This document shows positions 17,741-26,205 of a stretch of 64,000 bases of DNA, one piece after another. Each line of letters begins with the position of its first letter. Position 1 is the stretch's first letter. The notes beneath the pieces are model-generated. The model was not told the DNA's origin and did not search any database. It saw only the letters and a program-made list of their open reading frames with translations. This stretch comes from Candidatus Thorarchaeota archaeon MP8T_1 (GTDB lineage: Archaea; Asgardarchaeota; Thorarchaeia; Thorarchaeales; Thorarchaeaceae), in contig PJER01000002.1 of assembly GCA_002825465.1 (NCBI GenBank), positions 62,001 through 126,000 of the forward strand. Reading direction: 5' to 3'. Both the position numbers and the translations under genes were made by a program.

Positions 17741-18691
17741 ATGGAGATATCATTGACAGAAACTGAAACATCCAAGAAATTTGATATTGGGGCTTTTCTA
17801 TCAATAATACGCCCTCAGAACTGTATCATCGGAGGACTAACAGTCATTGCTGGGATTGCTATTGCATATAGCACTCAATTAGGGACTTCTGGTCTAGATT
17901 TCTCTGCATATCTTGACCTATTCATCTATGGATATATCACGTACTTTCTTGTTGCTGCAGGTGGAAATGTAGTCAATGATATCTACGACATTGAAGTTGA
18001 TAAAATTAATAGACCACATCGTGCACTGCCTAGTGGTCGAATGACAGTTAGACAAGCTTGGGCGTATGTAGGATTTCTTAGTATTCTTGGTATCTTCTTT
18101 GCTTGGATTCCAGGTCGACTCATCAGTGCTATTATCGTAATAATCTTTGAAATAATTGGATATGTCTACGCAGCTAAAGTGAAGACACTGGGTTTAGCTG
18201 GGAATTTCATGGTTGCATTCTCTTTTGCATTTGGTGTACTATATGGCTCAATGATTTTGGCAGAAGTGACATCACTCCCAGTCATGTTTGCAATTCCAAT
18301 CCCTGCCTGGTTATTCTTCTTCACAGCATTCTTGATTCTTCAAGCTCGTGAAACGATCAAAGGCGCAGAGGATGTTGAAGGAGATGCGTTACGTAATGTT
18401 CGCACAATTGCTAGAATCTACGGGTACAAGACTGCTGCAATTGTTGCAGCTATCCTGAATTTCCTTGGCGTACTCAGTTATGTTCTCATTTGGTTATGGG
18501 ACTTTGCTAGTCTTGCGCTTTGGCCACTTCTAATATTGGGTGCATCTATTGTGGCAGCGGCTGGTATTTTGCCACTGACAGGACCTGATAATGAGAAAAG
18601 ACTCATGATTGCTAGTACTTTGGATAAAGTAGGTGCACTTGTTGGATTGGTCGCATTTGTTGTTATCCCACTCTATGCAATCTGGTTTTGA
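17741..18691 (+). CDS. UbiA prenyltransferase, probable digeranylgeranylglyceryl phosphate synthase
   Basis: 316-residue membrane prenyltransferase. The first Asp-rich motif NDIYDIEVDKINRPHRALPSG (near 85-105) is characteristic of archaeal (S)-2,3-di-O-geranylgeranylglyceryl phosphate synthase, which adds the second geranylgeranyl chain in ether-lipid synthesis. The second motif is near residue 210 (ETIKGAEDVEGDALRNVRT). Eight to nine membrane helices are evident. ATG at 17741. Some archaeal UbiA homologues make quinones or other prenyl compounds instead, so the exact substrate is inferred. Confidence 0.85.
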   Translation: MEISLTETETSKKFDIGAFLSIIRPQNCIIGGLTVIAGIAIAYSTQLGTSGLDFSAYLDLFIYGYITYFLVAAGGNVVNDIYDIEVDKINRPHRALPSGRMTVRQAWAYVGFLSILGIFFAWIPGRLISAIIVIIFEIIGYVYAAKVKTLGLAGNFMVAFSFAFGVLYGSMILAEVTSLPVMFAIPIPAWLFFFTAFLILQARETIKGAEDVEGDALRNVRTIARIYGYKTAAIVAAILNFLGVLSYVLIWLWDFASLALWPLLILGASIVAAAGILPLTGPDNEKRLMIASTLDKVGALVGLVAFVVIPLYAIWF

Positions 18692-18694
18692 AAG

Positions 18695-19534
18695 CTAATG
18701 CGCTTGCCAGAATGTCCATCCTAGAACTATCATACACAGTATCGAAATGACTACTGCCCATAATGTTGATGTATCATGGGCTTCTCGAATTCCAAAGATT
18801 AAGAGAAAGCCAGTCCATACAAAACTCCCTGTCGTCATGAGATCAATTATCGACCATACACTTGACGAATATGCAAAATTCACTATTGCAGGTGTTATTG
18901 TTGCCAGCGCATCAGCATTATAGAAATTCACGGTTGTAGGATATTGGGGAACCATGGCTATTACTACAGCAATTGAAATGAATCGAACAAGTATCACTGG
19001 GAGCATACTGTATCCAACAATTGCTAGGGTTTTCATTTTACCGCCAGATCCACCAGTGAGCTTGAATGCGAAGTGAGCAAATGCAGTTCCAACAAGTAGA
19101 AAGGCCAACCCCAACATTATACTTGGCAGCATTCCAACAAAAGCTAACAGATAGAAGTATGCTCCATGAGGACTTGCCAGTACATTGACATTCGCAGTTT
19201 CTCTCGTTGTTGCATTTACAATAACTACTGCGGTCACTTTGGATGATAATGCTATGAAGAGTCCTGCAATGACTAAAGCATTCATCAGGATCATTATAAA
19301 TGGACCCGCAGCATCAGGTCTTTGTCCAATATCCCGGTATGCTGCTGAAGGTCTCCTTAATACTCCCCAGATTCTTTCAAAAGTTCCCATAAATTTGACT
19401 TCTTTAGATTCTGGACGTTTCAATAGTGGTAAAATTCTCTCAACAGTTTCTTCTGCAATGGTCTCACGACAGACTGGGCATATTGTTGCATCAGCAGGCA
19501 CAGGACTATCGCAGAACTCACAACGTCTAACCAT
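18695..19534 (-). CDS. Zinc-ribbon Yip1-family membrane protein
   Basis: 279 residues. The N-terminus is a zinc ribbon (C5, C8, C19, C22). A cytosolic stretch with FERIWGVLRRPSAAYRDI, the typical Yip1-domain opening, precedes about five membrane helices between residues 80 and 278. In eukaryotes Yip1 proteins bind Rab GTPases and shape Golgi/ER vesicles; prokaryotic members are of unknown function. ATG at 19534. It ends 3 bp from the ubiA stop (tail to tail). The call as Yip1 family is confident; any trafficking role is inference. Confidence 0.8.
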   Translation of the reverse strand: MVRRCEFCDSPVPADATICPVCRETIAEETVERILPLLKRPESKEVKFMGTFERIWGVLRRPSAAYRDIGQRPDAAGPFIMILMNALVIAGLFIALSSKVTAVVIVNATTRETANVNVLASPHGAYFYLLAFVGMLPSIMLGLAFLLVGTAFAHFAFKLTGGSGGKMKTLAIVGYSMLPVILVRFISIAVVIAMVPQYPTTVNFYNADALATITPAIVNFAYSSSVWSIIDLMTTGSFVWTGFLLIFGIREAHDTSTLWAVVISILCMIVLGWTFWQAH

Positions 19535-19620
19535 AACTCATTCACCTGAGGAGTGACCACTACTTTGAATGTGGTCTCTGTCTATTTAAGCGATTGTCGG
19601 TTGTTTCGAAGTTGGTAGAA

Positions 19621-20310
19621 TCACCATATACCAAAATGTTTGAAAATTCCAGTGGGATGAATTATCAAATACGGTATCACTGCATCTCCTATGCTTTGAA
19701 CAGAGTTTATGCTGAGAACCACAGTTAGAATGTATATAATGGTAGGTCCATCTAACGGAATCAAAAGCGACCAGTATAGGAAATTGAAGGGGATCATGAT
19801 TGCTAACCTAACCACGAAAGCTAGAAACATCATGGAAGCATAGAACTTCGGTCTTGATAGGGCCTCCCCTCCAACCTCTCTTCTTAGTTTTGTTACACCA
19901 TATAGTGGTATCAAAATCATTGGTAGAGTTGCAGCAAATTTGAAGATTGGACCAATAGCTGTAGGATCATAGAGGAAGAGCCCTAGTGTCCCTGCAGACA
20001 TACTGATTATCCCAACACGTTTTCCCCCTATCAAAAATGCTGCAATCCAGAATAATGATACCGGGTCGAAGAGTGCAATACCCCATCCAGCGACTCTAGT
20101 GATGAAAGAAGCACTTGGTGCTATAGCAATTGATAAGGAAGCTAATACGCCAGCAATGACAACTTGCTTTATCCTTTCACTGCTCAATGACTCATCAACG
20201 AGTTCCAGGTCATCGTCATCATCAGGATGAGTGACCATCATTGGTGTCCTGTGGGTAGTGACATCGACCATGGTTTTTTGCGTGAGGTGGTCCCTTATGA
20301 ATTTACCCAT
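19621..20310 (-). CDS. ECF-type S-component-like membrane protein
   Basis: 229 residues. A charged N-terminus with an acidic run (PDDDDDLELVDE) is followed by five to six hydrophobic helices from about residue 47 on. The layout, with IAFLIGGK and an interior DPTAIGP loop, resembles S components of energy-coupling-factor vitamin or metal transporters. No substrate can be named. It lies 31 bp downstream of an HTH gene (20342-20794), probably its regulator and operon partner. An internal ATG at residue 14 is an alternative start. Confidence 0.5.
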   Translation of the reverse strand: MGKFIRDHLTQKTMVDVTTHRTPMMVTHPDDDDDLELVDESLSSERIKQVVIAGVLASLSIAIAPSASFITRVAGWGIALFDPVSLFWIAAFLIGGKRVGIISMSAGTLGLFLYDPTAIGPIFKFAATLPMILIPLYGVTKLRREVGGEALSRPKFYASMMFLAFVVRLAIMIPFNFLYWSLLIPLDGPTIIYILTVVLSINSVQSIGDAVIPYLIIHPTGIFKHFGIW

Positions 20311-20341
20311 TTGTTGTTAGATACCCAAAATCGAGTAGCAC

Positions 20342-20794
20342 CTAAGTTGTATCTCCCAGGAGTCGGTCAATTTTTCTCTCAAAGTCTTCGTGACTTGCTG
20401 GTTGGAATTTAGGTCTGCTCATCATCTGTAGCAGTTTCCGGGTTGGTTCAAGCCAATCTGGGTTAATCCTCCATTCAGCCCAGTCGATTCCTGATGTTAG
20501 AGATGTCCTACTAATAATCAATCTTGAAGCAACCAAATCGTTCATTCCGTTGAGAATTGTTCCTATTGTCACTGCACCTACAATAGATCTAACCTGACGA
20601 GCTGCTCTCAGTAAATCTGCTGTTGTTACCCATTGACCATCTTCAGCTAGCACTTTCAACACTTTCAATCTTACTGGATCCGCATCAATTGCTCCTTTCA
20701 AAGGAGCGAGATTGATAGGTTGAACACGTCTCTCAACTGATTCACGTCTCTCCCATTGATCATTCTGTGAATCTCGAAATGAACTAAATTCCAC
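20342..20794 (-). CDS. Winged-helix HTH regulator
   Basis: 150 residues from GTG 20794. Residues 35-115 form a winged helix (DPVRLKVLKVLAEDGQWVTTADLLRA...), ArsR/PadR-like in size. No metal-binding cluster is visible. The arrangement with the S-component-like gene just downstream, and a mirrored regulator plus membrane gene pair on the other strand (20913-21872), suggests it controls uptake of a shared or related substrate. Function inferred from context only. Confidence 0.65.
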   Translation of the reverse strand: MEFSSFRDSQNDQWERRESVERRVQPINLAPLKGAIDADPVRLKVLKVLAEDGQWVTTADLLRAARQVRSIVGAVTIGTILNGMNDLVASRLIISRTSLTSGIDWAEWRINPDWLEPTRKLLQMMSRPKFQPASHEDFERKIDRLLGDTT

Positions 20795-20912
20795 TACTTG
20801 TTCACCATATAATCCTCATAGTATACCCATTTGAACCACAGTATTATGTCGGAAACGGTTGTGCACAGTCTTTACACAATCCTTATTTTAGTAAATTTCT
20901 TCAACGAAACTC

Positions 20913-21290
20913 ATGAGCGCTCGTAATCCCATGGTAGGTTTATTCAAAAAGAGCTTTAACAAACCATCAGACCTGTTATGCTGTGCATTTGGGCTTCGTA
21001 ATAGTGAGCTTGATGTCTATTTCTCGTTGATTTCTGGCCCAAAGACAGTAGAAGAGATTGCAGAGCGGATAGGAAAAGACCGAAGTACTGTCCAGCGAGT
21101 TCTAAATAGATTGCATTCCAAGGGTCTTGCAAAACGTGAAATGGAAACAATCGATCGGGGCGGATATTATTATACTTACAGCGCTGAGGAGACAGAAATC
21201 GTTCGAGACCAGATACTTGCTCAGCTTGAGGAATGGTATCGAGCAACCAAAAGCTTCTTGATAGAGAGCTGGACGCAAACTGCTAAGTAA
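20913..21290 (+). CDS. TrmB-like winged-helix transcriptional regulator
   Basis: 125 residues with an N-terminal winged helix of the TrmB/MarR type: LRNSELDVYFSLISGPKTVEEIAERIGKDRSTVQRVLNRL, then a wing with GGYYYTYSAE. It lacks the sugar-binding C-terminal domain of full TrmB proteins. It probably controls the S-component-like gene 24 bp downstream and hypB. The divergent intergenic region upstream contains TTGTG...CACAA (20859-20879), a possible operator. ATG 20913; an in-frame ATG at 20931 is an alternative. Confidence 0.7.
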   Translation: MSARNPMVGLFKKSFNKPSDLLCCAFGLRNSELDVYFSLISGPKTVEEIAERIGKDRSTVQRVLNRLHSKGLAKREMETIDRGGYYYTYSAEETEIVRDQILAQLEEWYRATKSFLIESWTQTAK

Positions 21291-21314
21291 TCTCAGAAGT
21301 TGAGGCGTAATTCA

Positions 21315-21872
21315 ATGTCTTTTGTCCCTATTAGAATGAATACGGTAGCACTGACAACCATTGCTTTGGTTGCATCTCTTGGTATGATTGTCCGATACGC
21401 AATTCAGATACCTGTTGTTCCAGACTTGGTGGAATTGACACCTGGATTTCTTTTCTCGATTCTTGGTGGAGTGCTTGGAGGCATTCCAGGTGGAATAATC
21501 GCTGGTGCCGCTGTAGGTCTTGGTGGTGCATTAGCCGGTGGCGGACTCTCAATTCTTACATTGTTTGGTAATCTCTTTTTGGGTATCGGTGGTGGATATG
21601 CAATCTATTTTGCCAAGCGTGATACGATAAAATACAGTATAATGGTGGTATTAGGTGCAGGGATAATAGGTGGCTTGATTCCTTCTATGACAATGTTCTA
21701 TGCAATTGGAGTGCCATTTTCTGCGAATCTGTTTGTCGCATCTATTGATATGGCTCAAGGATTTCTCTGGGGTATTGTTGCTCTCATTGTTGAGCGTACA
21801 ATCATTCGTCCTATAGCTGGGCACTATCTCTATTCAGATACTGAAATTCAGGAACTTGAAGATGAGGAGTGA
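21315..21872 (+). CDS. ECF-type S-component-like membrane protein
   Basis: 185 residues with five to six membrane helices and a Gly-rich centre (LGGVLGGIPGGIIAGAAVGLGGALAGGG), typical of S components of ECF transporters. The acidic tail TEIQELEDEE is cytosolic. ATG 21315 preferred over TTG 21300 because a gttgagg ribosome-binding site sits 8-14 bp before it. It lies 3 bp before hypB, so a nickel- or hydrogenase-linked substrate is possible, though the dedicated nickel transporter in this window is at 48833-51366. Confidence 0.55.
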   Translation: MSFVPIRMNTVALTTIALVASLGMIVRYAIQIPVVPDLVELTPGFLFSILGGVLGGIPGGIIAGAAVGLGGALAGGGLSILTLFGNLFLGIGGGYAIYFAKRDTIKYSIMVVLGAGIIGGLIPSMTMFYAIGVPFSANLFVASIDMAQGFLWGIVALIVERTIIRPIAGHYLYSDTEIQELEDEE

Positions 21873-21875
21873 AAT

Positions 21876-22532
21876 ATGACTGATCAGCACAAGACAGTGA
21901 ATATTGACATTCGTCAGGATCTCTTTGGTGCCAATGAAGATGCTGCAGCACTGAATGCTAATCTCTTCAAGAAGCATAATATCACTGTTATCGATATCAT
22001 GGGATCTGTTGGTACAGGAAAGACACAGCTCATCGAGTCCCTTTGTGAAACCTTACGAGATAACTACAGGATTCTCATGATAGCTGGCGATTTGGCAACA
22101 AACATTGATGCTGATCGAGTGGGTTCTCATGGTGTCGACACGATTCAGATCAATACTGGGACTGCTTGCCATCTTGATGCAAGAATGATCCGTGTTGCCC
22201 TAAATGATATTGACCTCGAAAAGTATGATGTCATTTTCATTGAAAATGTTGGCAATTTGATTTGCCCAGCAGGTTATTCCTTAGGTGCTGAGAAGAAGGT
22301 AGTTGTTGTCAGTGTCACTGAAGGGCCCTACATGATACGAAAACATCCTCTTACAATCAAGAGAGCTGATATGGTAGTTATCAACAAGATTGACTTGGCT
22401 GATATTCTTGAGTTTGATGTAGACGCACTAGTAGCTGATATCCGTGAAGTGGATGCAAATATTTCAGTGCACAAAGTTAGTAGTAAAACTGGTTCTGGAA
22501 TTCAAGAACTTATCAAATCATTAGGTTTCTAA
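21876..22532 (+). CDS. hypB: HypB, nickel-delivery GTPase for [NiFe] hydrogenase maturation
   Basis: 218 residues of the SIMIBI GTPase HypB. Walker A is GSVGTGKT (43-50). Metal-site residues are in the TACHLDA segment and in ENVGNLICP. NKID (GTP specificity) follows in VVINKIDLAD. No His-rich N-terminal nickel store is present, as usual for archaea. It acts with HypA to insert nickel into hydrogenase large subunits; hypA and the hydrogenase itself are not in this window. It overlaps the convergent TraB-like gene by 4 bp. Confidence 0.93.
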   Translation: MTDQHKTVNIDIRQDLFGANEDAAALNANLFKKHNITVIDIMGSVGTGKTQLIESLCETLRDNYRILMIAGDLATNIDADRVGSHGVDTIQINTGTACHLDARMIRVALNDIDLEKYDVIFIENVGNLICPAGYSLGAEKKVVVVSVTEGPYMIRKHPLTIKRADMVVINKIDLADILEFDVDALVADIREVDANISVHKVSSKTGSGIQELIKSLGF

Positions 22533-23224
22533 TTCTTAGCAAGTAATTCCATAAGAGCTGCTTTCACACCAGGAATATGCCCTGCACCAAGAACAGCGAC
22601 TATTTTACCATCGATATCATTCAAGATGAAATGTAATGCCTTTGCTACGTAGAGGTCTCGTTCTTCAATTAAAACACGAGTCAATCCTGGAAATTCTGTT
22701 CGAAATTGTTCAATTATATCTTCAACTGCTCCGTCCTGCTTAAGCATATCAATAAAATCTAGTGCTCCTCCTTCTTGAATGTCCTTTGTTGTACCGGGAA
22801 GCATTTCGATTAATCCGTAGAGTTCATTCAGAGGTACTTTCATCATTGCTTCGATTGTTGCTTTCATGGGTCTATCAACCAATGCGATTTTGGCACCGAT
22901 AGCACGCCCCTCTTCTATTGCTGCCATCATCTCATCTCCTACATTTGAACCTGTTATTCCTCCAAGTGCCTGTTCCATTGAAGCTAGTTGTTGCATGAGG
23001 TCTTGCGCAGTATCACCTGTGAGAGGCATAGTAGTGAGTTCATTTTGGTCATCAGGATTTTGCAGGTATTCGTATCGGTCGTGATCTAATTCTACTGCTA
23101 CGACTGATGGTTTAAATTCTCGAACTATTCTTCGTGCTTTTTCTACACTATCTAGGTCTGTGTGGATCACTGAAACGAATACAATCCTCTCTAGCTTCTC
23201 TTCCGCCATCTTCTCTCTTAACAT
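22529..23224 (-). CDS. TraB/PrgY-like family protein
   Basis: 231 residues of the TraB/PrgY/TIKI superfamily. Conserved spots are VSVIHTDLDS near the N-terminus (GxxH-like position), VVAVELDHDRY (the conserved Glu), LIEERDLYVA and AVLGAGHIPG near the C-terminus. Bacterial PrgY acts on peptide pheromones and animal TIKI is a metalloprotease; the archaeal role is unknown. There is no membrane segment, unlike some archaeal members, so it is probably soluble. ATG 23224 or ATG 23209 could be the start. Confidence 0.75.
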   Translation of the reverse strand: MLREKMAEEKLERIVFVSVIHTDLDSVEKARRIVREFKPSVVAVELDHDRYEYLQNPDDQNELTTMPLTGDTAQDLMQQLASMEQALGGITGSNVGDEMMAAIEEGRAIGAKIALVDRPMKATIEAMMKVPLNELYGLIEMLPGTTKDIQEGGALDFIDMLKQDGAVEDIIEQFRTEFPGLTRVLIEERDLYVAKALHFILNDIDGKIVAVLGAGHIPGVKAALMELLAKN

Positions 23225-23271
23225 TAATATTCAAACTGAGTTATGTTCTTTGCGCACCTCACATATTTTGG

Positions 23272-23362
23272 GTAAACGTTTACTAAAAGAAGTCAATATA
23301 AAATCGGTTCTTATTTGGTTAATGATAAAATCAGAAGCTTTTTCACAACATCAAACGTTTAC
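23272..23362 (+). promoter_or_regulatory. Promoter bracketed by two copies of a palindromic operator
   Basis: A perfect 12-bp palindrome GTAAACGTTTAC lies at 23272-23283, and a second copy sharing AAACGTTTAC is at 23353-23362. Between them is a TATA-like caatataaaatc (23295-23305). One site sits just upstream of the TATA region and the other just past the expected start site. This suits repression by a dimeric regulator, probably the small wHTH protein encoded at 23397. Confidence 0.55.
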
Positions 23363-23396
23363 TCTGATTACACGAACTTGCGTGTAGGAGAGACCT

Positions 23397-23747
23397 ATGG
23401 TATTAGATCTAGATGTGGTTTTTGCTAAATTGACAAATCCCCGAATGACTGCAGGACTAATGGTTCTTCATAGTTTACTAAGTAATCTGAAAGGTGATCC
23501 CGTAGAACCGAGAAAAGTTCGCGAATCAGTTGATGAATTGATCAGTAAGCGAGATGTATCCAAGCAATCCATTACTAATGCAGCTCGAAGGTTGGAAGAA
23601 GCAAACATTATCGACAGGAAAGACAACAAATATGCAGTGAATTATGGATACCTTGTATCGGTCCTACTCAATACGCTACTCGACCTTAATGAACGGGTAG
23701 TGAATCTCGAAGATGAAATCGAAGTATTGAAAGCTACAAGTCGCTGA
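23397..23747 (+). CDS. Small winged-helix DNA-binding protein
   Basis: 116 residues. Residues 15-80 are a winged helix (PRKVRESVDELISKRDVSKQSITNAARRLEEANII), and the last 30 residues form a coiled coil (LNERVVNLEDEIEVLK) for dimerisation. ATG 23397 has a good ribosome-binding site (taggagag, 23386-23393). A palindrome pair around its promoter suggests autoregulation. No ligand domain is present. Confidence 0.7.
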   Translation: MVLDLDVVFAKLTNPRMTAGLMVLHSLLSNLKGDPVEPRKVRESVDELISKRDVSKQSITNAARRLEEANIIDRKDNKYAVNYGYLVSVLLNTLLDLNERVVNLEDEIEVLKATSR

Positions 23748-23778
23748 AGTAACTGCCAATCTCACATCTAGAACTTAC

Positions 23779-24306
23779 TCATTTTCTTGCTTGATACCAT
23801 TCTATGGCTATCTTCTCCATGCGATTAACATAGAGCTCCTTTCCTAGCACGTAACCATCAATATCTTGTGGAAATCGTCGTGCAAGTATAATCTTCAATT
23901 CTACATATTCCTTAGCATCTTTTGGATGAGCAATCATGTAATCTCTGAACGCAAGATGTCTTACTATCCCAAGGTTTCCTGTCTGAAATGAGTGGACATG
24001 GTGAGTTCTCACATCTTTTGGTTCTTCTCTACTAAAATATCGCCGACCAGGAATACCCAATTCTCCTCTAGGTTCATAACCAAGTGAAATCATCTCATCA
24101 TTGTAATCATCTATTCGTGCGATATCCATGACTTCTAAGAGGATGTCGATGATTGGTTTTGCATACATGCCAGGAATAGATGTGCTACCAATATGATGAG
24201 TAGAAACAATCTCTGGTCCGAGAACCTTCATGATTCTCTTTACTTCTTCCTCGTATCGTTCCGGCCAAGTTGTATCATATGGAACAACTTCTACTCTTCT
24301 AGTCAT
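23779..24306 (-). CDS. GrpB-family (UPF0157) nucleotidyltransferase-like protein
   Basis: 175 residues of the GrpB family, which shares the nucleotidyltransferase fold. The motif HHIGSTSIPGMYAKPIIDILLEV holds the GS and D-x-D-like positions, with RRYFSRE and HHVHSF further on. Molecular function of the family is poorly known (a CoaE-linked domain in some bacteria). It overlaps the end of the aminotransferase gene by 8 bp and is its downstream operon partner. Confidence 0.85.
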   Translation of the reverse strand: MTRRVEVVPYDTTWPERYEEEVKRIMKVLGPEIVSTHHIGSTSIPGMYAKPIIDILLEVMDIARIDDYNDEMISLGYEPRGELGIPGRRYFSREEPKDVRTHHVHSFQTGNLGIVRHLAFRDYMIAHPKDAKEYVELKIILARRFPQDIDGYVLGKELYVNRMEKIAIEWYQARK

Positions 24307-25474
24307 TAGCTAATCTCTCTATTGCATCTTTGATTAGTGGAAGTGCCTCGGCTATTATGTCAATTGAAGTTGCATAAGAGAAGCGTAAATATCCTTCGCC
24401 TCCTGCACCAAATGCTGTACCCGGAAGACACGCAATTCCCGCCTCATGGAGAAGGTAGGACGCCATTTCCTTTGATGTTCTTCCAGTTTCCATGATATTT
24501 ACCCACGCATAGAACGCACCATCTGGCATTTGACAGTGAAATCCAGGTATTTCATTCAATCCATTTACTATGAGCTCTCGTCGTCTAGAGAATGAGTTCA
24601 TCATCATCTCATGATGATCTTTTGGTCCGTTAAGTGCCGCAATCCCAGCTCTCTGGATGAATTCTGGAATACATGTGAACGCATTGACAACTAAGGTGCT
24701 AATCTTTTGAATCAAAGGAACAGGACCTACAATATAGCCAAGTCTCCACCCTGTCATTGAATGTGACTTTGAAAATCCGTCTAGGAGGATAGAATGTTCA
24801 CTTGCCGCATCATAGGAGGTTACAGAACTAAATGTAGAATCATAGATTAATTTTGAATAAATCTCATCTGAAAGAATGAAGCAATCATAATCCTGGGCTA
24901 ATTTTGAAATTTGTTCAAGTTCAGTCTTTGTCATCACGCTTCCAGTTGGATTCTGAGGAGAGTTCAGGATTATTAGTTTGGTATTGTCAGAGATTTTTTC
25001 AGCGATATCTTCAGGGTTTAGCCTGAATCTATTCTCTTCCCTTAATTTAATTGGAACTGATTTTGCCCCGATGTATTTACTCAATGAATCATACGTTGGA
25101 AATCCGGGATCAGGAAATATTACTTCTTCCCCTGGATTAACTGTGCTGACCATCGTTAGATAGATACCTGGCTTTCCACCTGGAAGTGCAATTACCTGAT
25201 TGAATTCTGGATAGAATCCTCGAGTAATTTGAATCTCTCTCCGAATTGCTTCTATAAATTCAGGAATCCCCTCAGTCACAGTATATCGAGTATAGTTTCC
25301 CTCTATCCCTTGTATTCCTGCTTGTTTGACATGGTCTGGAGTCGGAAAATCTGGTTGTCCTATCTCGAAGTGAAGTATCTTAAGACCTCTATCTTCCAAT
25401 ATCTTAGCTTCTCGTAGTACTGTCAAGGCTCCTTCACTTTGAATTCGATACATTCCATCAGCTATTGGTTTCAT
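24299..25474 (-). CDS. Class I/II PLP aminotransferase
   Basis: About 391 residues of fold-type I aspartate-aminotransferase family. The PLP lysine is in DGFSKSHSMTGWRLGY, with the NSPQNPTG and SDEIYSKL motifs in place, and FRFSYATS near the C-terminus for carboxylate binding. Substrate is not predictable; AspC-like or alanine/aromatic aminotransferases are all possible. The open frame begins at TTG 25489, but ATG 25474 sits behind a ggag ribosome-binding site and is preferred. It is distinct from the second aminotransferase at 63187. Confidence 0.88.
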   Translation of the reverse strand: MKPIADGMYRIQSEGALTVLREAKILEDRGLKILHFEIGQPDFPTPDHVKQAGIQGIEGNYTRYTVTEGIPEFIEAIRREIQITRGFYPEFNQVIALPGGKPGIYLTMVSTVNPGEEVIFPDPGFPTYDSLSKYIGAKSVPIKLREENRFRLNPEDIAEKISDNTKLIILNSPQNPTGSVMTKTELEQISKLAQDYDCFILSDEIYSKLIYDSTFSSVTSYDAASEHSILLDGFSKSHSMTGWRLGYIVGPVPLIQKISTLVVNAFTCIPEFIQRAGIAALNGPKDHHEMMMNSFSRRRELIVNGLNEIPGFHCQMPDGAFYAWVNIMETGRTSKEMASYLLHEAGIACLPGTAFGAGGEGYLRFSYATSIDIIAEALPLIKDAIERLAND

Positions 25475-25530
25475 CACTGGGAGCTCCAACCTGCTCCAAC
25501 ATTTCTAGTATTAATCACTGCCTGTTGCAC

Positions 25531-26085
25531 TCATTCTTTTGGTACAACGCGTCTGTATATAATCAGAATAAGTAGTCCAAAGATTACTAAAAATCCCAGA
25601 GATAGAAATGCCCACTTTATCAGAGTGACTGCGCTGGCTACAGCTATAACTAATTCTGATAAATTAGGAAAGACTGCTACTTGACTAAGTATCAACAAAT
25701 TTTCAATATAATCTGCAATTGCGCCGAGAAATGGGAGAAGAACCGATTTTCTAAGTATGCCTGAATTCTTCTCAAGACTGTTCAATTCCATCATAATTGC
25801 AAACATCATTGAGAACGAATAGGCAAGTGGAAAAAGGAAATCCGGTGAATGAGCAATTGCCCACATTCGCAATCCTTCTATGCCAATTGAAGTGAATGTA
25901 GTTTGAATCTCAGTGAATGTATATCCAAACCGTGTATCTGGCATAGTGAAATCTCCATAGACATTGTAGACAAGAGTTTGAGTTGCTATACTCATTATTG
26001 CAATTACTACTATACTCGCCACAATTCCAAGAAACAGATTACGTCTATTCGAGTATTTTTCTATTGGAATCAATATTCTTTCCAC
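25531..26085 (-). CDS. Four-helix membrane protein, unrecognised
   Basis: 184 residues from GTG 26085, with hydrophobic helices at about 17-40, 80-100, 112-135 and 145-178. The third helix carries a conserved-looking polar patch ADYIENLLI that could be functional. Neighbours are an aminotransferase (same strand, 56 bp downstream) and a divergent Lrp-type regulator. I do not recognise the family. Confidence 0.6.
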   Translation of the reverse strand: MERILIPIEKYSNRRNLFLGIVASIVVIAIMSIATQTLVYNVYGDFTMPDTRFGYTFTEIQTTFTSIGIEGLRMWAIAHSPDFLFPLAYSFSMMFAIMMELNSLEKNSGILRKSVLLPFLGAIADYIENLLILSQVAVFPNLSELVIAVASAVTLIKWAFLSLGFLVIFGLLILIIYRRVVPKE

Positions 26086-26205
26086 AGTCCTGACCCCTAC
26101 AATTATTCACTTTGCTCATATTTGTTAGTTACTACCTACTGAAAACTCTAATGTCTCCGAGAGCGCAAGAGTCATCTATTCTTTTTTTATGGAATTTCAT
26201 TAGTT

